A DNA stretch of 64,000 nucleotides from Bacteroidia bacterium. Its GTDB lineage: Bacteria > Bacteroidota > Bacteroidia > Bacteroidales > VadinHA17. Shown one piece after another: positions 16,812 to 26,480 of the stretch. The stretch is from assembly GCA_026391215.1 (NCBI GenBank), contig JAPLDX010000106.1:23441-87440 (forward strand), written 5' to 3'. The position numbers and the translations under genes are program-made. A model generated the notes under the pieces. That model did no database searches. It was not told where the DNA came from and was given only the letters and a program-made list of their open reading frames with translations. Position 1 is the first letter of the stretch; each line of letters starts with the position of its first letter.

Positions 16812-18619
16812 CTGATAATTGAATTTTCCACTGACCTTATAAAACGAGCTGTGCCGTCATAAATGTTTGCAGCTTCAGTTCCTGATGAGGCCGGAGCATA
16901 TCTTTCATATTCACAGCTGTCGAGAATGCCTGTCAGGCTTGTTATATCATCATCGCTAATGCCTTTTTCCTTCAGGGCTGTAACGGCATTGTTCCTGGTA
17001 AGATCTGACACAGGGATATTCAGCTTATCGCTAAGATAGCCCCAGATGGCTTTAAGTATCTCTTCATGGAACCTGTCCATTTCTCCCCGCTTCATACAAC
17101 CTGAGGCAGCTTTGAGTCTTTTCCCGGCTATTTTTCCTGCTTTGCGATTGCGAACTGCCGTCAGGTCAGCATTGCGTCTGATATGCTCCCTCCTTACAAA
17201 AAGGACTATGAGGAAAATCAGAAGCGCTATTGCGAAGATGCTGTAAAATGAAGTATTTGAAATTATGTTATTTACTGATCTGGTAAGTTTACCGGGATCC
17301 GGCTTTATAAAGCGGATATCTTTTCCGACATATTTGACATCTTCCTTTGATACTCCTCCATATACCGTTATGCCAGAGGCTGATTCGGTCCCTTTGCGGG
17401 CGTAAAACCTGAATTCCTTTGTCTTCAGAGTTTCATATTTTCCAGAGGAAGTGTTGAAATAGGAATATGTTACCGGTGGTACTGTAAAATCGCCATAATG
17501 ACGTGGAATAAGAAGATATTCAAAGGTCCTTTGTCCTGATGTACCGCTAAGGCTGTTCTTTATATTATCAGTAAACTTGGGATCATAGATCTCAATATCA
17601 GGAGATAACGTCAATTTTGGAGCTTCAGCAAGCTTCAGGTTTCCATTTCCCGAGATAGTAATCTTCAGATTGACAGCGTCATTAACATCAACAGAATCTT
17701 TATTGATGGTCGCCTTAAGATCCAGCTTGCCTACAACACCTGAGAAGTCTTCAGGTTTTATGCCGGGCAGAGGCTTGACATTTACTTTAACAACAGGGCT
17801 TACGACAGCCAGCTGAACTGTCTGAAAATTCGAGAAGAAATCACCGAAAAATGGATCGGTTTGACTCGACTTCTGACGAACAAGCACGGTTAACTGGACA
17901 GGATCGATCGTTATCTCTCCAGTCACCTGGGGAAATAGCAGGAAGTTCTGGATAACGCCTGTTCCATATACTGTCCCGTTAATATTTTCCTGCCGCAACT
18001 GGGTAAGTGGCGGCGTTTCAATATCTGATTTAAGAAATCCGGTAAATGACGGGTATTTGATCTCAGTTATCCCTGAAAGATCAACTTTTGTATAGATCTT
18101 CACAGTTGCTGCGATATGTTCACCTATATATACCTCTTTACGGTTAAGGGAAAGATCAACAGAAACATCACCCCCTGCTGGCTGAGCCTTTGAAGCTGTT
18201 CCTGCATTTGTTCCTGGCTGCACACTCTGCTGGCTGGCACCCGTTCCTAAGACTTCAATTCGAATCGAGTCGGAATAGTATGTCTTATTCTTCAGAGTAT
18301 AGGAAGCAGGAGGAATGACATAAGTACCCTCGTTAAGAGCCTGCAGATAATATAAATAACTGTAAGTGGTCTCATGCGACATTTTGCCGTTTATTATCTG
18401 GGTGCTTGAGCTGTATGATGTCTGCGGACCCATAAGCTTGTAAAATCCTTCAAATGAAGGTGCAGCGAATTCTCCGCCACCTGAATTGACTGTCCATGCT
18501 ACTGAAAACTGTCGTCCTGCTTCCACTGCTGAAGGGTACTCAGCCTCAATTGTTATATCCTGAGCGTGAAGCGCTAAGGCTGCCAGAAGGAACAGATTAT
18601 ATAATATTACTCTTTTCAA
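16808..18619 (-). CDS. batD: BatD, oxygen-tolerance family protein
   Basis: 603-aa periplasmic protein anchored by one transmembrane helix near residues 460-480 (TSFYSIFAIALLIFLIVLFV), with a signal peptide at residues 1-19. The large extracytoplasmic part has repeated beta-sandwich (BatD) units, with EVYIGEHIAATVKIYTK and DSVDVNDAVNLKITISGNGNL as equivalent strands. The cytoplasmic tail is helical and basic. It sits 12 nt after batC and overlaps batE by 4 nt. The family is thought to scaffold the VWA proteins BatA/BatB at the membrane; no catalytic motif is seen. Confidence 0.9.
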   Translation of the reverse strand: MKRVILYNLFLLAALALHAQDITIEAEYPSAVEAGRQFSVAWTVNSGGGEFAAPSFEGFYKLMGPQTSYSSSTQIINGKMSHETTYSYLYYLQALNEGTYVIPPASYTLKNKTYYSDSIRIEVLGTGASQQSVQPGTNAGTASKAQPAGGDVSVDLSLNRKEVYIGEHIAATVKIYTKVDLSGITEIKYPSFTGFLKSDIETPPLTQLRQENINGTVYGTGVIQNFLLFPQVTGEITIDPVQLTVLVRQKSSQTDPFFGDFFSNFQTVQLAVVSPVVKVNVKPLPGIKPEDFSGVVGKLDLKATINKDSVDVNDAVNLKITISGNGNLKLAEAPKLTLSPDIEIYDPKFTDNIKNSLSGTSGQRTFEYLLIPRHYGDFTVPPVTYSYFNTSSGKYETLKTKEFRFYARKGTESASGITVYGGVSKEDVKYVGKDIRFIKPDPGKLTRSVNNIISNTSFYSIFAIALLIFLIVLFVRREHIRRNADLTAVRNRKAGKIAGKRLKAASGCMKRGEMDRFHEEILKAIWGYLSDKLNIPVSDLTRNNAVTALKEKGISDDDITSLTGILDSCEYERYAPASSGTEAANIYDGTARFIRSVENSIIR

Positions 18620-18631
18620 TATTTATAAATG

Positions 18632-19378
18632 TTACCAGTTTTTGACTGTCATGGTTTTAGCTTTCAATGCTTTTGCAAGTTTAACCTTTTCCTGGACATT
18701 TTTTTCATCATTTGCCAGGGCGTTCAGCAGCCTTTCAGCATCCTCCTTTGAAATACCCTGCTGCTGTTGTTGTTCGGGTTTCTGGTCCTGCTGCTGTTGC
18801 TGCTGATTTTGGTTATTCTTGTTATCCCCGCTATCCTTTTTATCCTGCTTGTCCTGCTGATCTTTATTCTGATCCTGTTTTGGATTGTCCTGCTGCTGTT
18901 GCTGCTGTTCTTCCTGTTTCCTGAGCAGATCCTGGGCATAGGCAAGATTATACTTTGCTTCCATATTTTCAGGATTCAGCTTCAGTGATCCTTTATATGC
19001 ATCAATGCTCTCTTTCACTTTGTCCGACATAAGAAGGGAATTGCCAAGGTTATAAAGACTGGCAGATTTCTTTTTTTTATCATCATTCATGTCGTGATTC
19101 TCAGCAAACTGCTTGCCTGCATCTTCAAATTTCTTCTGCTTATAGAGAGCATCTCCGGAATTGAATACAGCATCAGCTGATTCCTTATTCTTATCAATAG
19201 CTTTTCTATAAGAGATCTCCGACTCTGCAAACTTTTCCTTTTCATATTCCCTGTTACCCTGCCTGATCATTTTTTTGTCTACCTGAGAATAAGCAGGTAA
19301 TGCAGCAATAAGCATAAAGCCTGCGAGAACCATCCATGTATAGCGGGCCTTCTTATTTATATATTTAATCAAGAGCAT
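18632..19378 (-). CDS. batC: BatC, TPR protein with glutamine-rich tail
   Basis: 248-aa protein with an N-terminal hydrophobic segment (about 14-30, WMVLAGFMLIAALPAYSQ) and three TPR repeats (NREYEKEKFAESEISYRKAI; ADAVFNSGDALYKQKKFEDA; NPENMEAKYNLAYAQDLL). A low-complexity stretch of Gln, Asp, Lys and Asn follows (about 155-215, several runs of five or six Gln) before a helical end. The Gln tract is coded by near-identical CAG/CAA triplets and could be prone to slippage. Part of the Bat operon, between batB (13 nt) and batD (12 nt). Confidence 0.87.
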   Translation of the reverse strand: MLLIKYINKKARYTWMVLAGFMLIAALPAYSQVDKKMIRQGNREYEKEKFAESEISYRKAIDKNKESADAVFNSGDALYKQKKFEDAGKQFAENHDMNDDKKKKSASLYNLGNSLLMSDKVKESIDAYKGSLKLNPENMEAKYNLAYAQDLLRKQEEQQQQQQDNPKQDQNKDQQDKQDKKDSGDNKNNQNQQQQQQDQKPEQQQQQGISKEDAERLLNALANDEKNVQEKVKLAKALKAKTMTVKNW

Positions 19379-19391
19379 AAATGAATGTATA

Positions 19392-20432
19392 TTATATCCT
19401 GAATTTGAACAGCCTTATATTTGCTAGCTTCCTGTTCTTTCTTTCCATAATGATAAAATCGATGAAAAGAAGGAATAATGCAATTACTGCAAATATCTGA
19501 AATTGATCATTATATTCAGTATACATGGTGCTTTCCATCTCCTGGGTTTTCATCTTCTTTATTTCACCATATATCTCATCGAGTCCAATATTTGAGCTGC
19601 TTGCCCTCACATAATTACCTTCAGCTGATATAGCAATTCTTTTCAGAATATCTTCATCCAGTTTTGTAATTACTGTATTACCGTCAACGTCTTTAAGATA
19701 ATCAATTTTACCTCCACGCATCACAGGCACCGGTACACCATCCGGGGATCCGATCCCGATCGTATGAATAACTATTCCGGCAGCAGCTGCCTCAGAAGCC
19801 TTAGCTACGGGATCATCCTCATGATTCTCTCCGTCGGTAATAATAATCATAGTCTTGCTTTTCCCCTCTCCCGGGCTGAATGACCTCATTCCCAGGTCAA
19901 TTGCGGCTCCTATCGCTGTACCCTGTTTTGGCACCATCTCAGGATTGATAGCAGACAGGAACATCTTTGCAGAGACATAATCAGTGGTAATTGGTATTTG
20001 TGTATAGGCATCACCTGCAAAGACGATCAGACCTATTTTATCGTTATCCAGATTATCTATCAGTCTCGTTAAAGCCTGTTTAGCCCTGGTGAGCCTGTCA
20101 GGCTGAATATCCTGTGCCAGCATTGAATTGCTGACATCAAGGGCAATGATTACTTCCACACCCTGTTTCTTCACTTCTTCAAGCTTTGATCCGAACTGCG
20201 GACGTGCAATTATTATAATAACTGCTGCAATTACAAGAAACTGAAGAAAGAATTTAAATGCGGATCTTATTCCTGAAAGTTCAGGCAGCAGCCTGTCGAC
20301 CAACTCTGTTTCACCAAGTCTTTTCAGGGCTTGCTTCTTACGTATATCATTTAATATCCATAATATAACCATCACCGGCAGCAGAAGCAGCAGGTACAGG
20401 AAGTCTGGATTTGCAAATCTGAATAACTGCAT
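19392..20432 (-). CDS. batB: BatB, von Willebrand factor A membrane protein
   Basis: 346-aa inner-membrane protein: two N-terminal helices (about 9-27 and 60-76), a VWA domain (about 90-280), and a C-terminal helix (about 315-333). The metal-ion adhesion site is complete: IALDVSNSMLAQD (DxSxS), a conserved Thr in the PITTDYVSAK region, and IITDGENHEDD. VWA domains bind protein partners through Mg2+. BatB is a paralogue of the neighbouring BatA and probably pairs with it. Spacing to batA is 11 nt. Confidence 0.92.
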   Translation of the reverse strand: MQLFRFANPDFLYLLLLLPVMVILWILNDIRKKQALKRLGETELVDRLLPELSGIRSAFKFFLQFLVIAAVIIIIARPQFGSKLEEVKKQGVEVIIALDVSNSMLAQDIQPDRLTRAKQALTRLIDNLDNDKIGLIVFAGDAYTQIPITTDYVSAKMFLSAINPEMVPKQGTAIGAAIDLGMRSFSPGEGKSKTMIIITDGENHEDDPVAKASEAAAAGIVIHTIGIGSPDGVPVPVMRGGKIDYLKDVDGNTVITKLDEDILKRIAISAEGNYVRASSSNIGLDEIYGEIKKMKTQEMESTMYTEYNDQFQIFAVIALFLLFIDFIIMERKNRKLANIRLFKFRI

Positions 20433-20443
20433 TATCGTCCTGT

Positions 20444-21436
20444 TTAAGTGAGGTTTTTATAAATCGTATGGCGTAAAATAGCTTCCAGTGCAAGAATCAG
20501 GAAAGCTATGATAGCCGGTAACATAAATTTTTCCTCTTTACGTGTGAATTGCCTGACATCAATCTTTGACTTTTCCAGCTTGTCTATTTCCGCATAAACC
20601 TGGACAAGCTTATCATTGTCAGTAGCTCTGAAATAATTGCCGCCTGTTTTTGATGCAATTTCCTTCAATATAGCTTCATCAATCTCTACCTGCATGTTCT
20701 GGTACTGAACTCCAAAAGGTGTCTGGACAGGATAAGGAGCAGTGCCACGGGTGCCTACTCCTATTGTATAAACCCTTATTCTATATGTCTTTGCGATATC
20801 TGCAGCAGTAGATGGAGCAATATCGCCTCTGTTATTGACTCCGTCGGTCAATAGAATTATGACTTTGCTGATAGCCTCTGAATCCTTGATCCTGTTTATT
20901 GCAGTTGCAAGGCCGTTTCCGATTGCTGTTCCATCTTCAATCATCCCGCTCTGTATCTCCCTCATCAGGTTTATCAGAACGGCATGGTCTGTAGTAAGAG
21001 GACACTGTGTAAAGCTTTCCCCACTGAATACAACCAGTCCGAGCCGGTCATAAGGACGGCCTGAAATGAACTCAGTTGCAACATTCTTTGATGCCTCAAG
21101 CCTGTCGGGTTTAAAATCACGGGCAAGCATGCTTCCTGAAATATCAAGGGCAAGCATGATATCTATCCCTTCAGTAATCTCATTCTGAAATTGATCTGTC
21201 TTCTGTGGACGGGCAAGAACGATTATCAACAATGTTATTGCAATAATTCGTAATGCAAATAGAATATGTCTTAGATAGTGCCTGAATGTCTTCCCGACCC
21301 TGTCAAATTGTTCAAGTCCTGGCATGTGCAATGAGGCAGATGTTTTTTGCTGTCTCAGGATATAAAAGGCAATCATTCCCGGAATTAAAACCAGAAGCCA
21401 GAGGAACAGAGGTTCGGCGTATGTTATTCCGTTCAT
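20444..21436 (-). CDS. batA: BatA, von Willebrand factor A membrane protein
   Basis: 330-aa paralogue of BatB with the same layout: N-terminal helices (LFLWLLVLIPGMIAFYIL and RIIAITLLIIVLARPQ), VWA domain and C-terminal helix (MLPAIIAFLILALEAIL). Its MIDAS residues are LALDISGSMLARD, PLTTDHAV and LLTDGVNNRGD. The start codon overlaps the preceding gene by 4 nt. The MoxR ATPase at the head of the operon is the expected chaperone of these VWA proteins, by analogy with other MoxR-VWA pairs. Confidence 0.92.
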   Translation of the reverse strand: MNGITYAEPLFLWLLVLIPGMIAFYILRQQKTSASLHMPGLEQFDRVGKTFRHYLRHILFALRIIAITLLIIVLARPQKTDQFQNEITEGIDIMLALDISGSMLARDFKPDRLEASKNVATEFISGRPYDRLGLVVFSGESFTQCPLTTDHAVLINLMREIQSGMIEDGTAIGNGLATAINRIKDSEAISKVIILLTDGVNNRGDIAPSTAADIAKTYRIRVYTIGVGTRGTAPYPVQTPFGVQYQNMQVEIDEAILKEIASKTGGNYFRATDNDKLVQVYAEIDKLEKSKIDVRQFTRKEEKFMLPAIIAFLILALEAILRHTIYKNLT

Positions 21437-22389
21437 GATTTCATTTCGTTTTGTTCTTCCGTAACCATTGTGGCTTCAACAAATGCCCAGGAACTCTGAA
21501 AATGAGTATCATTTTCAGCAGGCTCAGGTTTGTATTTTGCAAATTTCACAAGGTCGGAACCATTAAGGATTGTCTTTAGATTCGTATATAAATTGTCCTT
21601 TTTAAATCCGGTCTTCACAAGAGCTTCGAGGGTTTCAGAAGTCGTTAGTTCAAGGGAATAAACTCCATATCTGTTTTCAAGGTACTGGCGCAATATTTCA
21701 GTAAGCCTTGAATAGTAAAGTTTTACCTCTCCCTTTTGCCATACCTGTTCATCCCTTAGTTTTTCGAGATCCCTGAAGGCAATTACATGAGCAGGATCGG
21801 GATTTATGATAGTTTCAGGTTCCTTTTTCTGTCTTTTTAATCTGCGCAGTAGCCTTACAACGACCCATATCGCTGCGGCTGAAAGAGCTGTAATAAGAAC
21901 CCACGGGAGTATCTCTCCAATGGTAACAGGTGCCCTGTAGGGCTTTATTATGTCAAAGATATTTGCTGAAGTATCAGCAGGAGCAATTTTCACCCTCATC
22001 ACTTCAAGAGGAGAATATCCTGAGTAAAATCTTTTTATTCCTGATTCTTTTCTTATTTCAGCAAAGGTCGGGGGTGCCTGATATAATCCTGAATCAAAAG
22101 ATGTTATAAGATACCTGCTGAATATTTTAAGCCGCTCCTTTCCGATTGTGGTACTGTCAAAAACTGGTCCTGAGAGTATCTCAATATTTTTACATAGAGT
22201 GTCTTTCAGCAGAGGAAACTCAAGTACGAGATCTGCAGGCTGATCGACTGTGATCGTATAATTGATCTGATCGCCTACATAGATCCTTGAGCTGTCAAAA
22301 GCAGCAGTTACGTAAACATCCTGTCCCTTCGAAGCTGAAAACGCTCCTGTAAGCAGCCACATAAGTACTAATGACCGTCTCATTTTCAT
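21433..22389 (-). CDS. Bat-operon membrane protein of unknown function
   Basis: 318-aa protein with a signal peptide (MKMRRSLVLMWLLTGAFSASKG), an extracytoplasmic beta-rich region (about 25-155, VYVTAAFDSSRIYVGDQINYTI), one transmembrane helix (ILPWVLITALSAAAIWVVV, about 168-186), then a basic stretch and a helical cytoplasmic part. This is the gene usually found between the DUF58 protein and BatA. Four-nt overlaps on both sides make it an integral operon member. The BatD-like strand pattern before the helix suggests a related scaffold role (inference). Confidence 0.82.
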   Translation of the reverse strand: MKMRRSLVLMWLLTGAFSASKGQDVYVTAAFDSSRIYVGDQINYTITVDQPADLVLEFPLLKDTLCKNIEILSGPVFDSTTIGKERLKIFSRYLITSFDSGLYQAPPTFAEIRKESGIKRFYSGYSPLEVMRVKIAPADTSANIFDIIKPYRAPVTIGEILPWVLITALSAAAIWVVVRLLRRLKRQKKEPETIINPDPAHVIAFRDLEKLRDEQVWQKGEVKLYYSRLTEILRQYLENRYGVYSLELTTSETLEALVKTGFKKDNLYTNLKTILNGSDLVKFAKYKPEPAENDTHFQSSWAFVEATMVTEEQNEMKS

Positions 22390-23249
22390 CTGCTCTCAAA
22401 TAACCTGATCAGCGGCTTAACATAATCTTCACCTGTACTCATAAAAGCCGAGTCAACACCGCATTTTGTAAACACATTCTTAATCTTTACAACATGATCT
22501 TCCCACCATTTTCTGTATGTTTCCCTGGCTTTTCCTGATGATGTATCTATCCATTTTTCAGCCCCTGTTTCAGAATCTGTTATTTTAGTCAATCCTATGT
22601 CAGGTAATGATGTCTCAACCTTGTCATATACTTTTATAGCCGCAATATCATGCTTATTTGAAGCAATACGCAGAGCTTCCTCAAAATCCGGCGCTATAAA
22701 ATCAGAAATAATGAAAGCTGTGCACCTTTTCTTTATTGCATTGGTCAGAAAACGCAAAGGTTCATCAAGATCTGTCCTGTTGCTTTCCGACCGGAAGCCA
22801 AGAAGCTCCCTTATTATTCTGAGAATATGTTTTCGGCCCTTCTGAGGAGGTATGAATTTCTCAACCTTATCGGTAAAGAAGATCACTCCTATTTTATCGT
22901 TGTTGAATATAGCAGAGAATGAGAGTACTGCTGCCACCTCAGTCATCACATCGCGCTTGAAGCTTACAGTAGTGCCGAAATTTCCTGAACCGCTTACGTC
23001 AATCAGAAGCATGACAGTCAGTTCCCGTTCTTCTTCAAATATTTTCACATATGGATGGTTAAATCTCGCAGTAACATTCCAGTCAATGCTTCTTATATCA
23101 TCACCATACTGATATTCTCTCACTTCGCTGAAGGCAATGCCTCTCCCCTTAAAGGCGCTATGGTACTCCCCGGCAAAAATATGCCTGGTCAGTCCCCTGG
23201 CCTTTATTTCAATCCTCCGTACTTTTTTTAATAAGTCTGTCTCTTCCAT
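22386..23249 (-). CDS. DUF58 domain protein of the Bat operon
   Basis: 287-aa cytoplasmic protein of the DUF58 family. The hallmark GEYHSAFKGRGIAFSEVREYQYGDDIRSIDWNVTARF-type block covers residues about 27-64. A VWA-like core follows (MLLIDVSGSGNFGT), keeping the Asp and Ser of a metal site. The family almost always neighbours a MoxR ATPase and VWA proteins and is presumed to be its substrate or adaptor. It starts 3 nt after moxR and overlaps the next gene by 4 nt. Confidence 0.92.
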   Translation of the reverse strand: MEETDLLKKVRRIEIKARGLTRHIFAGEYHSAFKGRGIAFSEVREYQYGDDIRSIDWNVTARFNHPYVKIFEEERELTVMLLIDVSGSGNFGTTVSFKRDVMTEVAAVLSFSAIFNNDKIGVIFFTDKVEKFIPPQKGRKHILRIIRELLGFRSESNRTDLDEPLRFLTNAIKKRCTAFIISDFIAPDFEEALRIASNKHDIAAIKVYDKVETSLPDIGLTKITDSETGAEKWIDTSSGKARETYRKWWEDHVVKIKNVFTKCGVDSAFMSTGEDYVKPLIRLFESR

Positions 23250-23252
23250 ATT

Positions 23253-24248
23253 CTAAGGAACCTCCACAACATTAAGAATCTCTGCAATTATCTTATCCTG
23301 ATTAACATTTTCAGCTTCAGCTTCATAGGTCAGCCCTATCCTGTGACGCATGACATCCGGACAGATTGCCCTGACATCTTCAGGAATAACATAGCCTCTG
23401 CGACGGATGAATGCAAAAGCTTTGGATGCAAGTGAAAGGTATATTGAGGCACGGGGTGATGCTCCATAGGATATCATGTTTTTAAATGCAGGCAAACCAA
23501 ATTTTTCAGGATTCCGGCTGGCAAAAACGATATTCAGTATGTAGTTTTCAATTTTTTCATCCATATATACTTCCCTGACAGTATCCCTGGCTCGTATGAT
23601 GTCAGAAGTTTTAAGAACGGAATTGGTTCTTGGAAAATCTTTTGCCAGGTTTTCCCTTATTATAAGCTTTTCCTCATCCATTGTAGGATAATCAATAACT
23701 ACTTTCATCATGAACCTATCGACCTGGGCTTCAGGAAGAGGGTAAGTTCCCTCCTGCTCTATCGGGTTTTGAGTGGCAAGCACAAGGAATGGCTCATCAA
23801 GCTTGAATGTGGATTCACCGATTGTGATCTGCCTCTCCTGCATGGCTTCAAGCAAGGCGCTCTGTACTTTTGCAGGTGACCGGTTTATTTCATCTGCAAG
23901 AATGAAATTCGCAAAAACTGGTCCTTTCTTGACAATGAATTCTTCCTTCTTCTGACTATAGATCATTGTTCCGATAAGGTCTGCGGGAAGAAGATCAGGA
24001 GTAAACTGTATTCTGCTGAATTTTGCATCAATGATTGCGCCAAGTGATTTTATGGCAAGCGTTTTGGCTAGTCCAGGGACTCCTTCAAGAAGAATATGAC
24101 CATTGGCCAGAAGCCCTATCATCAGGCTGTCTGTAAGGTGTTTCTGCCCTATTATCACTTTATTCATCTCCATACGGATAATATCGACAAAAGCACTCTC
24201 TTTTTCGATTTTTTCATTAAGGATCCTTATGTCAGTTGTCTGCTCCAT
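23253..24248 (-). CDS. MoxR-family AAA ATPase (first gene of the Bat operon)
   Basis: 331-aa AAA+ ATPase acting as a chaperone for metal-dependent VWA proteins. Walker A is GVPGLAKTLAIK, Walker B LADEINRSPAK, sensor 1 LATQNPIEQEGTYPLPEAQVDRF, and sensor 2 lies in GASPRASIYLSLASKAFAF. Length and motif set are typical of the MRP subgroup paired with BatA-E. It heads the eight-gene operon. The 77-bp gap upstream, to the divergently named but same-strand Lnb gene, is the expected promoter location, though no clear box pair is visible. Confidence 0.94.
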   Translation of the reverse strand: MEQTTDIRILNEKIEKESAFVDIIRMEMNKVIIGQKHLTDSLMIGLLANGHILLEGVPGLAKTLAIKSLGAIIDAKFSRIQFTPDLLPADLIGTMIYSQKKEEFIVKKGPVFANFILADEINRSPAKVQSALLEAMQERQITIGESTFKLDEPFLVLATQNPIEQEGTYPLPEAQVDRFMMKVVIDYPTMDEEKLIIRENLAKDFPRTNSVLKTSDIIRARDTVREVYMDEKIENYILNIVFASRNPEKFGLPAFKNMISYGASPRASIYLSLASKAFAFIRRRGYVIPEDVRAICPDVMRHRIGLTYEAEAENVNQDKIIAEILNVVEVP

Positions 24249-24325
24249 GGTTTATGTATTTTAATCTATCGAATCATTTTGCTGCAAAAGAAGCTGCCTA
24301 TTTACTAAAGAGGTGTTAAGGAGTG

Positions 24326-25513
24326 TTAAATTTCTGTTAATTGTGCGGATAGCGGGTTCCAACTGAAGCCTGACCTCATGGAACATCTTACCGCGAGCAT
24401 CAGCATAAGCGGTATGAAAGCGGTGTTAAAAGCGCTGGGAAATACTATCTGTATGGCGAATATCAGAAGCGAAAGGAATAATACAATTTTGAACCATGTA
24501 TACCACTCCTTATTCAGGATCAGGCTGACTAGGCACAATATAATAAACGGACTTAGCCATATAATATTCAGGTTCCATTTCATCTGCTGATGATCGGTAA
24601 AGAAATTAAAGAAGATCATCATAAGCGCCAGAAGTGAAAAGAATGAAAAGATAACCAGATCAATAGCTTTGTTGGCAGTTCTTCCTCTTACAGTCGCAGA
24701 TAATACTATAATTATTATCAGGAGCAGTGAAAAGATAAACATGGGTGAAGTAAAAAATCCGGGTTTTGTTTCCGGTGGATCAAATTCAAGAAGATATGAC
24801 GGATTCTGGAGAAGAGGTACCATTTTACCATTCCTGTTAACCACCGTATGGGATAATCCTTCCTTAAGATCAATAGGAAGGAACATTCTGTCTCTTAAAC
24901 TGGCTTTTTTGTCCCCGGGTGTGCCCATCAGGAAGTCTATACCCATCTGAAGCCAGGGGTATGGCTGCTGATATTCATTAACCTTTTCCCTGAATGTCGG
25001 GATATCTTTTGAAATTTCAGGAGGGTATTTAAGCTTTTCTCCGACTGATTTCTCAAGCAGATCCCTTATACGCGTTGAACAATCATCATAGAAAAAGTCG
25101 TACCTGTATTTTCTGTTCTCCGGTTTAAGGTTTTCGGTTATCAGAGCAAAAAGAATCTCAATCTCACCAGGTTCCAGGTTAATTTTTTGCTGGATAACTG
25201 ATCTCTTCTCAAGAAAATAGTCCTGGAGAAACCTGTCAAATGAATAGACTCCAAGCATATATTCGAGACGGCCTTTGGCAAATTTCCAGGCAAAGTTAGG
25301 TGTGGCAAAATCAAATACGCCCCAGTTATAGGCCATATCGAGGTTTTCCGAAGGAATTACGATTCGCAGGGCACTGTGCCCGTAAATTGAATACGTTTCG
25401 GTACCCGGGGAACAGGTGACAAGATAGACTTCTGCTCCAGGGGATTGTTGCGAAAAGAGATTATAATTTACTGATATTAAAAGTATTAACAGAATAAAGC
25501 TTATCTTTTTCAT
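24326..25513 (-). CDS. DUF4105 (Lnb-type) membrane protein, predicted lipoprotein N-acyltransferase
   Basis: Envelope protein with signal peptide (KKISFILLILLISVNYNLFSQQ), a periplasmic DUF4105 domain (about 25-240) and five C-terminal membrane helices. The domain shows SIYGHSALRIVIP and later YDDCSTRIRDLLEKSV; this His and Cys resemble a papain-like pair. DUF4105 is the family of Lnb, reported as the enzyme that adds the third acyl chain to lipoproteins in Bacteroides, which lack Lnt. A substrate role here is inferred from family membership. The frame extends to an ATG at 25537, but the ATG at 25513 puts the signal peptide at the start and is preferred. Confidence 0.8.
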   Translation of the reverse strand: MKKISFILLILLISVNYNLFSQQSPGAEVYLVTCSPGTETYSIYGHSALRIVIPSENLDMAYNWGVFDFATPNFAWKFAKGRLEYMLGVYSFDRFLQDYFLEKRSVIQQKINLEPGEIEILFALITENLKPENRKYRYDFFYDDCSTRIRDLLEKSVGEKLKYPPEISKDIPTFREKVNEYQQPYPWLQMGIDFLMGTPGDKKASLRDRMFLPIDLKEGLSHTVVNRNGKMVPLLQNPSYLLEFDPPETKPGFFTSPMFIFSLLLIIIIVLSATVRGRTANKAIDLVIFSFFSLLALMMIFFNFFTDHQQMKWNLNIIWLSPFIILCLVSLILNKEWYTWFKIVLFLSLLIFAIQIVFPSAFNTAFIPLMLMLAVRCSMRSGFSWNPLSAQLTEI

Positions 25514-25644
25514 AAAAAGATTCTTTGAATGAATCATAATAATATACGAATGTGCGAATAAGTATGCTATTTGCAGTTAAAACTGTGTATTTTTTTTCAA
25601 AGTGAGGATTAGTTATATTTTTGAGCTGGTTTTAATTTTACGAC

Positions 25645-26460
25645 ATGATTTTTGAAGGTTGGACAGATAGAAGTCCGGTTTTCCTGGCTTTGATAGCAAC
25701 ACTGTTTACGTATGGCTTTACTGCTCTGGGAGCAGGAATGGTGTTCTTTTTCAAGAATATCAATAAAAAGATCCTCAATTCAATGCTGGGATTTGCTGCC
25801 GGAGTGATGATTGCAGCCAGTTTCTGGTCACTTTTAAAACCTGCAATAGAAATGTCTGAAGCAGCAGGGAATAATTCATGGATGCCAGCTGTGATCGGCT
25901 TCCTCGCAGGCGGATTATTCTTATACTTGATGGACAAGCTTTTACCTCACCTGCATCATAATTTATCTATTGATAAAGCCGAAGGGATAAAAACATCGTG
26001 GCAGAGGAGTGTGCTGCTCGTCCTTGCAATTACATTGCATAATATACCGGAAGGCCTGGCGGTAGGAGTTGCTTTTGGGGCACTGGCGAGCAATTCAGGC
26101 GAAGGGATGATAGCTGGTGCCTTAGTGCTTGCTCTGGGAATCGGCATTCAGAATTTTCCGGAAGGCGCTGCCGTTTCTATTCCTTTGCGGCGTGAAGGGT
26201 TCTCAAGAATGAAATCATTCTGGTACGGCCAGCTGTCAGGCATTGTTGAGCCGATAGCCGGAGTGGCCGGAGCTCTTGCTGTAGTGGCAATAAAACCAAT
26301 CCTTCCTTATGCATTATCGTTTGCTGCAGGTGCCATGATATTTGTCGTTGTGGAAGAGCTGATCCCTGAATCTCAGACCGGAAATGAAACCGACCTTTCA
26401 ACGATCGGAGCTATACTTGGGTTTGCAGTAATGATGCTGCTGGATGTTGCTTTAGGGTAA
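25645..26460 (+). CDS. ZIP-family metal transporter
   Basis: 271-aa inner-membrane divalent-metal permease with about eight predicted helices. Metal-binding residues are in the two amphipathic helices: ITLHNIPEGLAVGVAFG (His, Asn, Glu) and IGIQNFPEGAAVSIPL (Asn, Glu); in the second the usual first His is Gln, as in many ZupT/GufA-type members. A short loop with HLHHNLS lies between helices 3 and 4. Zinc is the commonest substrate, with iron or manganese also possible. Monocistronic, or leading a short forward unit with the next three genes (20-nt spacing). Confidence 0.92.
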   Translation: MIFEGWTDRSPVFLALIATLFTYGFTALGAGMVFFFKNINKKILNSMLGFAAGVMIAASFWSLLKPAIEMSEAAGNNSWMPAVIGFLAGGLFLYLMDKLLPHLHHNLSIDKAEGIKTSWQRSVLLVLAITLHNIPEGLAVGVAFGALASNSGEGMIAGALVLALGIGIQNFPEGAAVSIPLRREGFSRMKSFWYGQLSGIVEPIAGVAGALAVVAIKPILPYALSFAAGAMIFVVVEELIPESQTGNETDLSTIGAILGFAVMMLLDVALG

Positions 26461-26480
26461 TAATTATAATAACTTAAAAT

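Noticed and set aside
18712..18988. Forward frames with Val/Leu/Ile or Pro/Ala-rich products opposite batC
   Set aside because: They arise from the repeated Gln codons of batC read antisense.
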